Positions 41,304 through 51,990 of a DNA stretch of 64,000 nucleotides are shown here, in pieces. The DNA lies in contig NC_080539.1 of assembly GCF_028640845.1 (NCBI RefSeq), positions 369,372,233 to 369,436,232 on the forward strand, given 5' to 3'. Below the pieces are notes generated by a model, which was not told the origin of the DNA, made no database searches, and worked only from the letters and a program-made list of their open reading frames with translations. The stretch comes from Ahaetulla prasina (taxonomy: Eukaryota; Chordata; Lepidosauria; Squamata; Colubridae). Within the stretch, counting starts at the first letter, position 1; each line of letters starts with the position of its first letter. The position numbers were made by a program, and so were the translations under genes.

Positions 41304-44300
41304 ATAGAATTTTTTTATTGGCCAAGTGTGATTGGACACACAAGGAATTTGTCTTGGTGCATATGCTCTCAGTGTACATAAAAGAAAAGATACCTTCATC
41401 AAGGTACAACATTTACAACACAATTGATGGTCAGTATATCAATATAAATCATAAGGATTGCCAGCAACAAGTTATAGTCATACAGTCATAAGTGGAAAGA
41501 GATTGGGGATGGGAACTATGAGAAGATTAATAGTAGTGCAGATTCAGTAAATAGTTTGACAGTGTTGAGGGAATTATTTGTTTAGCAGAGTGATGGCCTT
41601 CGGGAAAAAACTGTTCTTGTGTCTAGTTGTTCTGGTGTGCAGTGCTCTATAGCGTCATTTTGAGGGTAGTAGTTGAAACAGTTTATGTCCAGGATGCGAG
41701 GGGTCTGTAAATATTTTCACGGCCCTCTTCTTGATTCGTGCAGTATACAGGTCCTCAATGGAAGGCAGGTTGGTAGCAATTATTTTTTCTGCAGTTCTAA
41801 TTATCCTCTGAAGTCTGTGTTTTTCTTGTTGGGTTGCAGAACCGAACCAGACAGTTATAGAGGTGCAAATGACAGACTCAATAATTCCTCTGTAGAATTG
41901 GATCAGCAGCTCCTTGGGCAGTTTGAGCTTACTGAGTTGGCGCAGAAAGAACATTCTTTGTTGTCCTTTTTTAATGATGTTTTTGATGTTAGCTGTCCAT
42001 TTTAGATCTTGCGATATGATAGAACCTAGAAATTTGAAGGTTTCTACTGTTGATACTGTGTTGTCTAGTATTGTGAGAGGTGGAAGTATGGAAGGGTTTC
42101 TTCTAAAGTCTACCACCATTTCTACGGTTTTGTGTGTGTTCAGTTCCAGATTGTTTTGGTTGCACCACAAGGCTAGTTGTTCGACCTCTCGTCTATATGC
42201 GTATTCGCCATTGTCTCGAATGAGACCAATCACTGTTGTGTCATCTGCGAACTTCAGTAGCTTAACAGATGGATCATTGGAGATGCAGTCATTGGTATAC
42301 AGAGAGAAGAGAAGTGGGGAGAGCACACAGCCTTGGGGGGCCCCTGTGCTAATTGTACAGGTATTTGATGTGATCTTGCTTAGCTTCACCTGCTGCTTCC
42401 TGTTTGTTAGAAAGCTTGTGATCCACTTACAAGTCTCTTCCGGTACCTGTAGCTGGTTTAGCTTAGTTAGAAGAATGTCTGGAATGATGATATTGAATGC
42501 TGAACTAAAGTCTACAAAAAGGACGCTTGCATAGGTCTTTGGAGACTCAAGATGTTATAGGATGTAGTGCAGAGCCATATTAACAGCATCATCTGTTGAT
42601 CTATTTGATCGATATGCAAATTGCAAGGGGTCTAACAGCGGATCCGTGATGGTTTTCAGGTAGGAAAGCACTAGCCTTTCAAAGGTTTTCATGACTACAG
42701 ATGTTAAAGCAACTGGTCTGTAGTCATTCAGTTCCTTGATGGTGGGCTTCTTCGGCACTGGGATGATGGTAGAGCGTTTGAAGCAAGAAGGAACATAACA
42801 CATCTCTAGTGATTTATTGAAAATATGGGTGAAGATGGGGGCCAATTGGTCAGCACAGACTTTTAAGCAAGAAGGAGTTATCTTTTCTGGGCCTGGAGCT
42901 TTTCCTGGCTTTTGTCTGTGAAATAGGTCCTGCACTTCCTTTTCTGTGATCACTAGGGGTTGTGAACCCAATGAAATGGGGTCAGTTGTAGGAGGCTTGG
43001 CTGTTGTTGGTGTGTCTGAGATGGGGGTTGTGGAGATAGGTGGCTGTAGTTTCCTTTCAAACCTGCAGTAAAACTCATTCAGGTCATCTGCCAGTTGTTG
43101 ATTACCTTCAGCCTGGGAAGGAGGTTTGCCATAGCCGTGATATTTTTAAGAGTTTTCCACATGTTTGCTGGTTCATTTGCTGAAAACTGATTCTTTAGCT
43201 TTTCAGAGTAGCTTCTTTTTGCTGCTCTGATCTCCCTTGTTAGTGCATTTCTGGCCTGATTGTACAGCATTTTATCACCTTTTCTGTAGGCCTCCTCTTT
43301 GGAATGTCGTAGCTGCTTAAGTTTAGGTGTGAACCAAGGTTTGTTTTTACTGTATATTTGCAAGTTCCTTGTAGGTACACATAGGTCTTCACAGAAGCTG
43401 ACATATGATGTTACAGTATCTGTGAGTTCATCCAGGTCTGCAGAGGTATCTTTAAAAATATTCCAATCAGTGCAGTCAAAACATGCCTGTAGCTTTAATT
43501 TTGATTCCTCCATCCAGGTCTTCACTGATTTAATTACTGGTTTTGTGGCTTTAAGTCTTTGCCTGTAAGCAGGTACAAGGTGAATCATGCAATGATCAGA
43601 GTGTCCTACAGCTGCACGTGGTAAAGACCGATAAGCATCTTTTAGTGTTGTGTAGCAATGGTCTAGAGTATTCTTGCCTCTGGTGGGACAATTGAAAGTA
43701 TTTTGGTAGCTCTTTCCTTAAGTTTGTCTTGTTTAGATCTCCCAAAACAATGGCCAGTGAATCAGGGTGTTTGGCTTCAGCCTCCATGATTTGGTCAGCT
43801 AGAGTTCGTAATGCCTTGTTTACACAGGCTTGTGGTGGGACAAAAACAGCAATTAGAAGAAATGAGGAAAATTCACGAGGCGAATAGTAAGGTTTGCAGT
43901 TGATAATTAGAGTCTCTAAATTATTGTCACAGAATTTGTAAATTATTTTTTTTTTTTGTTTACATTTATACCCCGCCCTTCTCCGAAGACTCAGGGCGGC
44001 TTACAGTGTATAAGGCAATAGTCTCATTCTATTTGTATATTTTTACAAAGTCAACTTATTGCCCCCCCAACAATCTGGGTCCTCATTTTACCTACCTTAT
44101 AAAGGATGGAAGGCTGAGTCAACCTTGGGCCGGGCTTGAACCTGCAGTAATTGCAGGCTTTGTGTTCTTAATAACAGGCCTTACCAGCCTGAGCTATCCG
44201 GCCCCTCATTTTAAAATCTTGACACCAGTTTCTGCTAATATATAGGCATAAGCCGCCTCCTTTCTTTTTACCAGATGTTTCTGGAATCCTGTCTGATCGT

Positions 44301-44811
44301 TCAATCTGAAACCCTGGAATGTTCAGGCTGCTATTTTCAATTGATTCATTTAACCAGGTTTCAGAGAAGCATAGGACTGCTGAATTGCGAAAATCAGAAT
44401 AGTATTTGTTTAAGAGGAGTATTTCATCCATCTTATTTGCAAGTGAGCGTATATTTGTTAGGAAAATTGAAGGCAGAGGAGTTTTAATGCGATTTCTTAG
44501 CCTGATTAAGATCCCAGATCGTTTACCTCTCTTCTTTCTCTTCCGTCGTTTGGTTTTTTTAGTAGTCCATGGCTCCGTGGGAATTGCCTCTTCCTGTGTT
44601 AGAATCTCCTCCGTGTTTGTAAAGACAGGCGGGGGTGAGATCAAAGAAAGCTGCTCCTTAAAGAAATGTTCCTTAATTTTTAGCAGATGGTCTCGTGAGT
44701 AGGAAATCCGTAGTGAGTCACAGAGAACAATTAGAAATAAAGAAACAATTAGAGAGCATTTCACCGAGGCAGCCTTCGTCGGCGCCATCTTGGCTAAATG
44801 TGCGACACCCT
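41304..44811 (-). mobile_element. Nearly complete CR1/L2/Rex1-lineage LINE, inactive
   Basis: A 3.5-kb antisense non-LTR element. Its protein starts at 44788 with MAPTKAASVKC, then a hydrophobic stretch and a basic KKTKRRKRKKRGKR patch. The endonuclease part reads SIFLTNIRSLANKMDEI and FSETWL, and GDLN near 43735. The reverse transcriptase has QKPGKAPGPEKI (42900 region), NDYRPVALTS, and the catalytic FADD at 42240-42251. Breaks: a SINE at 43953-44207, frameshifts between 43079 and 43800, and one TAA at 42555-42557 between otherwise in-frame RT segments. The 3' end has an AATAGAAT tail. CCGGCA at 41298 and 44812 may be the target duplication. Confidence 0.88.
43953..44207 (-). mobile_element. 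tRNA-derived SINE inside the LINE
   Basis: TTTTTGTTTACATTTATACC then CCGCCCTTCTCCGAAGAC, the shared body and a head with GGGCTTGAACCTGCAG and CTGAGCTATCCGGCCCC. Nearly identical to 46850-47118, so both are young. Confidence 0.9.
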
Positions 44812-45071
44812 CCGGCACGTGATTTATTGAGCTTTTCAACCCCCGGTAGGCCAACCATGGATAAATCCAAGAAAAGAAAAGTTTCAGAAAAAAACAGGAC
44901 GTTCAATTCAAGTACAGATGCTCGTTTTGTGGCCACTCAAGAAATAGTCAGACACAGGAAGGGGTTTGTGGCTCCCGGTGTTTTCTTTTCTGTGGGTCCA
45001 CATGGCTCTGAGCGTTTAAGGTGGCCGACTCCTGGCTTAGATTGAGGCCTGAGCTTGGAATCTCACTCTTG

Positions 45072-45257
45072 GCCACTTTTAAAAGAGGTGGACTTCAACT
45101 CCCAGAATCCCTCAGCTAGCAGTGCCTTATACAATGTAAGCCACCCTGAGTCTTCGGAGAAGGGCGGGATATAAATTCAAATTAAAAAAAAAAGAATAGG
45201 GAATTCTGGGAGTTGAAGTCCACAAAGTCTTAAAAGTTGCCAAGGTTGGAGACCCCT
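45072..45257. mobile_element. Foldback hAT-type MITE with SINE fragment in its loop
   Basis: Arms GACTTCAACTCCCAGAATCC and GGGAGTTGAAGTCCACAAAG enclose a SINE 3' end (45122-45203) with CACCCTGAGTCTTCGGAG and an A-rich tail. Confidence 0.8.
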
Positions 45258-45294
45258 GATCCAGGTCATGGTTGTCCCGAAAGTGCTTTTTTCA

Positions 45295-45394
45295 GGAGGC
45301 AACTGGACTTTCTTGGTTTTTCTTTTGAAGACGTTTCGCTTCTCATCCCAGAACTTTCTTCTTCAGCTCTGACTGGATGGTGGGGAATGGAAAA
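45295..45394 (-). mobile_element. Penelope-type fragment with hammerhead-like motif
   Basis: The minus strand reads CTGAAGAAG, AGTTCTGGGATGAGAAGC and GAAACGTCTTC at 45327-45366, the same arrangement as the motifs near 20.4 and 20.7 kb. Confidence 0.5.
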
Positions 45395-45990
45395 CTTCCG
45401 ACACTGGAAGTTTTTAAGAAGAGACTGGACAACCGTATGGTATGCATTGCGACAGGGCAGTGATGGCTAACCCGTTTTTGTTGTCGGGTGCCGAAAGCAA
45501 TACATACACAACCCCCCCTGCACGCCCCACCCCCCCTGCACATGTGTGTGTGACACACACACACCCCGTTTACCCCACCCCCACGCACGCACACGCGAAC
45601 CCCACATGCTCCCCCTGCACCCATTTTGGGTCTGGTAGACCTCCCTGCAGCCTCCTGGGAGCAAAAATGGGCTGCGGGGGGGGGGCTCCATACCCCCCTG
45701 TGCGCCCCTTTTTGGGCTTAGTAAGCCTCCTTGCACCTATAACCCATAATGCAATGTGCGCGTGTGACCCAACTGCGCTCTCCCCTGCTCCACATGCATG
45801 AGCACGGTGCTCCCACATGTGCCCCAACCCCCCACGCATGCACGGCAGAGCTCCAAAAATCAGCTGGCCAGCGGGAGGTGGTCATGCCTGCGCGATGGAG
45901 CTGAGCTGGGGCGACGGCTCGCCTGCCTGCAGAGAGGTTCCCCATCATGGCGATAGGGTCTCCTGCTTGTGCAGGGGGGCTGGACTAGAA
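45395..45990 (+). mobile_element. CR1-like tail split by a hAT element
   Basis: CACTGGAAGTTTTTAAGAAG and GACTGGACAACC at the left, GGGTCTCCTGCTTGTGC and GGGCTGGACTAGAA at the right of the hAT at 45458-45950. Confidence 0.8.
45458..45950. mobile_element. hAT-type element, TSD CGACAGGG/CGATAGGG
   Basis: CAGTGATGGCTAACCC and GTTCCCCATCATGG inverted ends. The flanking 8-mers differ at one base (45450-45457, 45951-45958). The inside is GC-rich with CACACACAC. Confidence 0.85.
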
Positions 45991-45991
45991 C

Positions 45992-47228
45992 AGGGGTCAA
46001 CAACCTTTTGGATGTCGGGGACCACTAAATTTATCATTTTAAATCCCGCGGACCACTAATACGATCTGCCTGGGTGGGCGTGGCAAGGTGGTCATGTGAC
46101 TGGGTGGGCGTGGCCAAATCGATGTCACTCACGTCAAGGGGTGCCTCACCAGCCTCCCCTCCCAGCCCCTCATCGCCTCCCCGCCCAGGCTCCTTAGGGC
46201 CCCAACAGGAAGCAGTTACTGGAGCTAAGCAGCCATCAAGAGGAAGAGTTGGCAAAACAGCTCAGTTCAAATGACCTAATGCCTATTGACCGGCTGGGTG
46301 GGCGTGGCTAGGTGGTCATGTGACTGGGTGGGCGTGGTCAACTCAATGTCACTCACATCGAGAGGCGCCTCGCCGGCCTCTACTCACCCATCCCCTCCCA
46401 GCCACTCCTTGCCTGCCCGCTCGGGCTCCTTAGGGCCCCAACAGGAAGCAGTTACTGGAGCTAAGCAGCCACCCTGAGAAAGAGTTGGCAAAACAGCTCA
46501 GTTCAAATTGGATCTGGCCGAAAAGGAGGCTCAGCAGAAGCACCTCACTGAGGACTAGGAGCATAGGCTTTCCAAGCAGAGGAAAGACCTGTGGGAGTGC
46601 AAGGCCAGGTACCGGTGCCTGGAGGCTTAGTGGGCTGAGATGGTCAGCCAGTTCCAGCCCATGATGCAGTCCCATTGGAACAAGGCCCTCCGGCTCTTCG
46701 CCACCAGAGGCATTTCCCTCCAGCCTTTACCCAAAGCCCTGCACCAGGAGGCTGATGCAGACCCCAAGTCGGAATTTCTGCCCCCCTCTGACCCACACAA
46801 AAAGATCCCGAAGGGGGAGACTCTCTGCAGCAACACAAATGTTCATTTCTTTATTTATTTATTTTTTGTTTACATTTATACCCCGCCCTTCTCCGAAGAC
46901 TCAGGGCGGCTTACAATGTATAAGGCAATAGTCTCATTCTATTTGTATATTTTTTACAAAGTCAACTTATTGCCCCCCCAACAATCTGGGTCCTCATTTT
47001 ACCTACCTTATAAAGGATGGAAGGCTGAGTCAACCTTGGGCCGGGCTTGAACCTGCAGTAATTGCAGGCTTTGTGTTTTAATAACAGGCTTCTCTATTGC
47101 CTGAGCTATCCCGGCCCCTTGCACATATCTGTCCCAGGACCCCTGATTTAGGGCAATATAAAAAAATGCAAATAATTTTTCTGGGGACCACTAAAATTTT
47201 CTCAGGTACCACCAGTGGTCCACAGACT
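45992..47228. mobile_element. hAT-type element with internal duplication and SINE
   Basis: CAGGGGTCAACAACCTTTTGG start; GGACCACTAAAATTTTCTC end. A block containing CTGGGTGGGCGTGG and GTCACTCAC is repeated in tandem near 46070-46330. It shares its interior with 23766-24530. A SINE is inserted at 46850-47118. Confidence 0.65.
46850..47118 (-). mobile_element. tRNA-derived SINE, antisense
   Basis: Twin of 43953-44207: TTTGTTTACATTTATACCCC to CCTGAGCTATCCCGGCCCC. Confidence 0.9.
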
Positions 47229-47574
47229 AGATAACTTCCAAGAGCCCTTCCAACTCTTTTGTTATTTCGGAAACATTCTCAGGTTTTCCTTTTCAATCCT
47301 TGTGATCATTCCCATTTTTCTGCACCTGTTCCACTCTATTCAGGCTTTCTTTTTTGTAAAAAAAAAAGAAAGAAAGAAAGAACTGGATGCAATACTTGAG
47401 ATGAGCTTTTGGGTAGACTAACCAACAGCTGATAATGGAGCCAGCCCACGTTGTGTGGCTCTTAACACAATCAGCCAAGGACAAGCGTCTTATTATTTTC
47501 TAATGCAAACCCCTGGGGGATTCTGAACACACATTACAGTCACTGGAATGGAAATACCAATGAATCACACTATA
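47229..47574. other. Unassigned spacer
   Basis: About 345 bases with an A-rich AAAGAAAGAAAG stretch at 47358-47380. The 47284-47420 part faintly resembles a CR1-type non-coding tail (GATGCAATACTTGAGATGAG), not enough to call. Confidence 0.4.
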
Positions 47575-47667
47575 AGTAAGGTAAGTCCCTGACTTATGAC
47601 TACAATTGGGACCAGAATTTCCCCCTGGTGGTTGTTAAATGAACGGCGCTTGCCTGTGCAAACTTTT

Positions 47668-48095
47668 TTTTCTTGTTCACAATTAAAAAAATTTTATTAG
47701 TTTATCAAAGTTGAAAATGCAAAGAAAAAAAAAACCATGGAAAAGTAAGAAGAGAGGAAGGGGGGAAAGGGTGGTATAGGGTTATTAATTCTGACACTCT
47801 TTGGCACAGTCGAAGATAACGATGTTACAACTACAACTTTTGGCTTTTTCACAGCAATATGTACCAGCCATTTCTATAACAATAAGCCTGTCTAGTTTAG
47901 AATTTAAGTTTCATTTTTTTCTCTCTCTCATTGCAAACACAAAATCCGGAAGCGATTTCGAACTAGAGGCAAAATTAAACGTAACCTCTTATTTGGATAA
48001 AAGAAACATTTTAACCATCTCAGCTTCCCTTGCTGTGGGGTATGATATATCATTCATCATTCATTCTCATATTTTCAAATCTAGTCCCTAATATG
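47668..48095 (-). mobile_element. 5'-truncated L1 3' end, within MITE debris
   Basis: TTTTTTTTCTTGTTCACAAT and AAATTTTATTAGTTTATC, then antisense L1 body sequence (CTATAACAATAAGCCTGTC). MITE sequence (AAGTCCCTGACTTATGAC) precedes it at 47580. Confidence 0.65.
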
Positions 48096-48096
48096 A

Positions 48097-48695
48097 AAAA
48101 AGATTCTAGAAAGAGTGCAGAAAAGAGCAACCAAGATGATGAGGGGACTGGAGGCTAAAACATATGAAGAATGGTTGCAGGAACTCGGTATGTCTAGTTT
48201 AATGAAAAGAAGGACTAGGGGAGACATGACAGCACTGTTCCAATATCTCAGGGGCTGCCACAAAGAAGAGGGGGACAAACTATTCTCCAAAGCAGGGGTC
48301 TCCAACCTTGGCAACTTTAAGATTTGTGGATTTCAACTCCCAGAATTCCTCAGCCAGCTTCGCTTTGCTGGCTGAGGAATTCTGGGAGTTGAAATCCACA
48401 AGTCTTAAAAGTTGCCAAGGTTGGAGACCCCTGTTCCAAAGCACCTGAGGGCAGGACAAGAAGCAATGGGTGGACACTAATCAACTTAGAACTAAGGAGA
48501 AAATTCCTGACAGTGAGAACAATTAATCAGTGGAACAACTTGCCTCCAGAAGTTGTGGATTCTCCAACACTGGAAGTTTTTAAGAAGAGACTGGATACCC
48601 ATTTGTCTGAAGTGGTGTAGGGTTTCCTGCCTGGGCAGGGGGTTGGACTAGAAGACCTCCAAGGTTCCCTTCCATCTCTGTTATTCTATTCTATA
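48097..48695 (+). mobile_element. CR1-like LINE 3' end split by a MITE
   Basis: Encodes [20 protein letters not shown] to CHKEEGDKLFSKA, then the MITE, then [15 protein letters not shown] sequence and the PTLEVFKKRLDTHLSEVV-type end with GACCTCCAAGGTTCCC and a short TATTCTATTC tail. Confidence 0.9.
48293..48433. mobile_element. Foldback hAT-type MITE, TSD CTCCAAAG/TTCCAAAG
   Basis: A 141-bp palindrome CAGGGGTCTCCAACC ... GGTTGGAGACCCCTG inserted in the CR1. The flanking 8-mers differ at one base. Confidence 0.92.
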
Positions 48696-48829
48696 TTTTA
48701 CCAACTTTAAAATATTGTTCAGCATTACTTTAAAAAATGGCATACCTGTGTATACATACATACTCATTTTATACATACCAAACTAACGTAAAGCTTTCTA
48801 ACAATACATATATCATTTTAAAAAAAATA

Positions 48830-49535
48830 AATCCAGACCTTTTGTTGTTAAATGAATCACAGGAGTTGTTAAATGAATCACAGGAGTTGTTAAATGAATC
48901 ATGCAGCCATTAAGTCAATCTAGCTTCTCTGTTGATTTTTGCTTATCCAATGCTGGCTGGGAAGATCGCAATGGCTGATCACATGACCCCGCCACCATTG
49001 TAAATATAGGTAGTCCTCGATTTACAAAAGTCCGTTTAGTGACCGTTCAAAGTTACAACGGCACTGAAAAAAGTGACTCATGGCCATTTTTCAAACTTAC
49101 AACCTTCGTAGCATCCCGAGAATCACATGAACAAAATTCAGATGCTTGGCCACTGGTTCATACGACCTTCGCTGTGTCCCAAGGTCACGTGATCCCCTTT
49201 TGAGAACTTTTGACAACCAAAATCAATGGGGAAGACAGATTCACTTAAAAACTATGCTACTAACTTATCACCTGCAATGATTCATCTAACAACGGTAGCA
49301 AGAAAGGTCACAAAATGACGCAAAACTCACTTAACAAATGTTTCACTGAACAATGTAAGTTTTGTGGTCATAAGTTAAGGACTACCTATATATACCAGTG
49401 GCCATATGCCCGAACATCGATCATGTGACCGTGGGGGTGTGTGTGCTACAACAGTCATAAGTGTGAGGACCGATCACAAGTCACTTCTCAGTGCTGGTGT
49501 AACTGGTCACTAAACGAATAGTCGTAAGTGGAGGA
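48830..49535. mobile_element. Several CAGGTAGTCC-family MITE pieces
   Basis: A part copy to 49000, a complete copy about 49006-49390 (TAGGTAGTCCTCGATTTAC to AAGTTAAGGACTACCTATA) and a right half to 49535. AGGAGTTGTTAAATGAATCAC is duplicated in tandem at 48860-48900. Confidence 0.78.
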
Positions 49536-49714
49536 CTACCAGTAAAAATGTTCCAAACTGAGCCTCAGATTGCAAAGATATTTTGGCGCTATTGCGGATA
49601 TCTCAAAAGCTTCCCATGGATGTATCTTTCAACCTTAAGGATAAATCAAACACCACTTCACCAGGAATTGAAAATCATCCTTAATGTTATCAAATATTCA
49701 TTCGATCAATCAAT

Positions 49715-49779
49715 CAGAATAAAGCTGGAAGGGACCTTGGAGGTCTTCTAGTCCAGCCCCCTGCTCAAGCAGGAGTCCC
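49715..49779 (-). mobile_element. CR1-like tail fragment
   Basis: AAGCTGGAAGGGACCTTGGA and CCAGCCCCCTGCTCAAGC. Confidence 0.75.
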
Positions 49780-49790
49780 ATTTGAACTGG

Positions 49791-50400
49791 ATCCTCCATA
49801 TTTGGGGTTATTGCTGGGCACACACAAAAAAAATAAAAACAAATCCCCTAAATCAATATAACAGACCAAGCAGAAATATTGTGATTCATGGAGCTGATGT
49901 GCATAAATTTTCTGAATGAGAGGAAGAGTTAGAACCAAACAATAAATCCAAATTAAATTTATATTCGAATGGGACTTTGCCTGCTATATACCATTCAAAT
50001 TTCTGAATTCGATATTTTCTTTTTGTGTATATACACACACACAAAAAAAATACCCCGCATTCGTTGCTGCTTGTTTGAATAGCAATGATCCCTGAGGCAA
50101 CCCTGAGCTTAATTTAGATTTTCCTGGTTCCATTAAGTCTGCCCTTTCAAAAGGAATTCACACTTCTACCATCATCAAGGTCAAGGGCTTAGAACCAGTG
50201 AGCTAAAAAGCTGCATATTCTCTGAATTTTTGAAAAAGACGAGACTGGGGGAACCGGATCCCAATGCTAGCTGGCTGGCCGGTCTTCTTCCATTGCCACC
50301 AGCCCCTGGCATAATATCCAGGTCTAATATCAAATATCAATCTAATATCATACCAATTTATTGTGATGCCTGCAAACTATTTTTTTCCACATCAAAAGAG
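49791..50400. other. Unassigned single-copy-looking sequence
   Basis: About 610 AT-rich bases with no repeat family or coding signal I can name. Confidence 0.5.
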
Positions 50401-50472
50401 AGTAGAGTAGGATAGGATAGGATAGGATAGGATAGGATAGGATAGGATAGGATAGGATAGGATAGGATAGGA
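50401..50472 (+). repeat. (GATAG)n microsatellite
   Basis: GTAGAGTAGGATAGGATAGG followed by about twelve GATAG units. Confidence 0.97.
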
Positions 50473-51235
50473 AAGTCACCCAGTCAGCTTTCATGCCTAA
50501 AGTGGGCCTAGAACTCCCAACCTCCCAGTGATTGGCCAAAGTCATCCAGTCAGCTTTCACGCCTAACATGGGACTAGAATCCCAAAGTCGCCCGGTCAGC
50601 TTTCATGCCTAAAGCGGGCCTAGAATTCCCAGTCTTCTGGTGATTGGCCCAAAGTCACCTAGTCAACTTTCACGGCTAACATGGGACTAGAACTCCCAAT
50701 CTCCCAGTGACTGGCCCAAAGTCACCCAGTCAGCTTTCACACCTAACATGGGACTACAACTCCCAATCTCCCAGTGATTGGCCCAAAGTCACCCGGTCAG
50801 CTTTCACGGCTAACATGGGCCTAGAACTCCCAGTCTCCTAGTGATTGGCCCAAAGTCACCCGGTCAGCTTTCACACCTAACATGGGACTAGAACTCCCAA
50901 TCTCCCAGTGATTGGCCCAAAGTCGCCCGGTCAGCTTTCATGCCTAAAGCGGGCCTAGAATTCCCAGTCTCCTGGTGATTGGCCCAAAGTCACCTAGTCA
51001 ACTTTCACGGCTAACATGGGACTAGAACTCCCAATCTCCCAGTGATTGGCCTAAAGTCACCCAGTCAGCTTTCATGCCTAACATGGGCCTAGAACTCCCA
51101 GTCTCCCAGTGATTGGCCCAAAGTCACCCGGTCAGCTTTCACGCCTAACGTGGGCCTAGAACTCCCAGTCTCCCAGTGATTGGCCCAAAGTCGCCCGGTC
51201 AGCTTTCATGCCTAACATGAATTTTTTAAAAATGT
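50473..51235 (-). repeat. 67-bp minisatellite derived from a CORE-type SINE
   Basis: About eleven units of AAGTCACCCAGTCAGCTTTC...CCTAGAACTCCCAG...CAGTGATTGGCCC. Spacing between GATTGG occurrences at 50776, 50843, 50910 and 50977 is exactly 67. The same unit forms the array at 8570-9110. Confidence 0.95.
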
Positions 51236-51990
51236 CCCCTCTTCCCTTCCCCACCTCCCTCAGTCTCCCAGTTTGCCTCCCCTTCTCTCCCCTTATACGA
51301 ACCCGATTTGAGAGAGCGTGGCGGTCCATCCCCTCCAGTTGCACAGAACAAGCTACCTTTTTACCTGGATGCACGAAACTTCGGCTAAAGGAGTCGCCTT
51401 TTGATTTTTCTTTTTTTCTTTTTCATCGCCTGCGGTTTCCCTTCCCCTCTCGGGGAAACATGTCACCGAAAAGTTTTGAAGGCTGCTTCAGGCACAGGTT
51501 TATTTCCTCAGCTGATTGGATTTGCAAAGACCCTTGAGAACCAGAGGCAGCTTTCCGAGAGGAGGGGGGTGGCAGAGAGATTGTTGTTTGCAGGTGCTTA
51601 GTTGCCCCCACACACACATACACACACACCAAGAACCTGACTCAAAGCTGTTTTACTCTTGCATATTTGATCGCTGCTGTCCCTGGGAACAAGCTGATCT
51701 CTCCGCTCATGGAGACACACGTACCCGGTCTCCCTGAAGAGAAAATACACACAAACCTAAGCTTCCCTTTTTCAAAGTACATTTGGGGGGCCCTTTGAAG
51801 TTCCCTGAAACCTCATGGAAGGAGTGGGAGGAGTCAGGAACAGGATGGAAATCTTCTCTTGCGGGAAGGAAAAAGTTTCTCCCCCCCAAAAAAACCTAAA
51901 AAAGGTATTTTCCATCAGTAAAAGCCTATGAATACTCAACATATTCTCCCTCTCTCCCCCTCTCCCTCTCTCTTTCTGTTTTTTTTATCC
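51236..51990. other. Single-copy-looking GC-moderate stretch
   Basis: Lacks known repeats. It holds short frames such as MSPKSFEGCFRHRFISSADW (51460-51537, ends in TGA) and a CACACACATAC run near 51610. It could be a non-coding exon, an upstream element or intergenic DNA. I cannot assign it. Confidence 0.4.

Larger units (their letters stand above)
41211..45034 (+). mobile_element. hAT element carrying a LINE, TSD GCTTAGAT
   Basis: Ends CAGGAGTCAGCAACTTGCGG and GTGGCCGACTCCTG; GCTTAGAT is duplicated exactly at 41203-41210 and 45035-45042. The hAT part is only 41211-41303 and about 44812-45034. The right part encodes on the + strand, from 44858, MDKSKKRKVSEKNRTFNSS, which resembles the N-terminus of hAT transposase/ZBED-type proteins before it drifts. 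The rest of any transposase is gone. Confidence 0.85.

Noticed and set aside
44858..45045. A host gene start (MDKSKKRKVSEKNRTF...)
   Set aside because: The frame lies inside a hAT element with intact target duplication and decays after about 35 residues.
50473..51235. Regularly spaced repeats that could suggest a CRISPR array
   Set aside because: The units are head-to-tail without unique spacers, derive from a SINE, and the host is a vertebrate.
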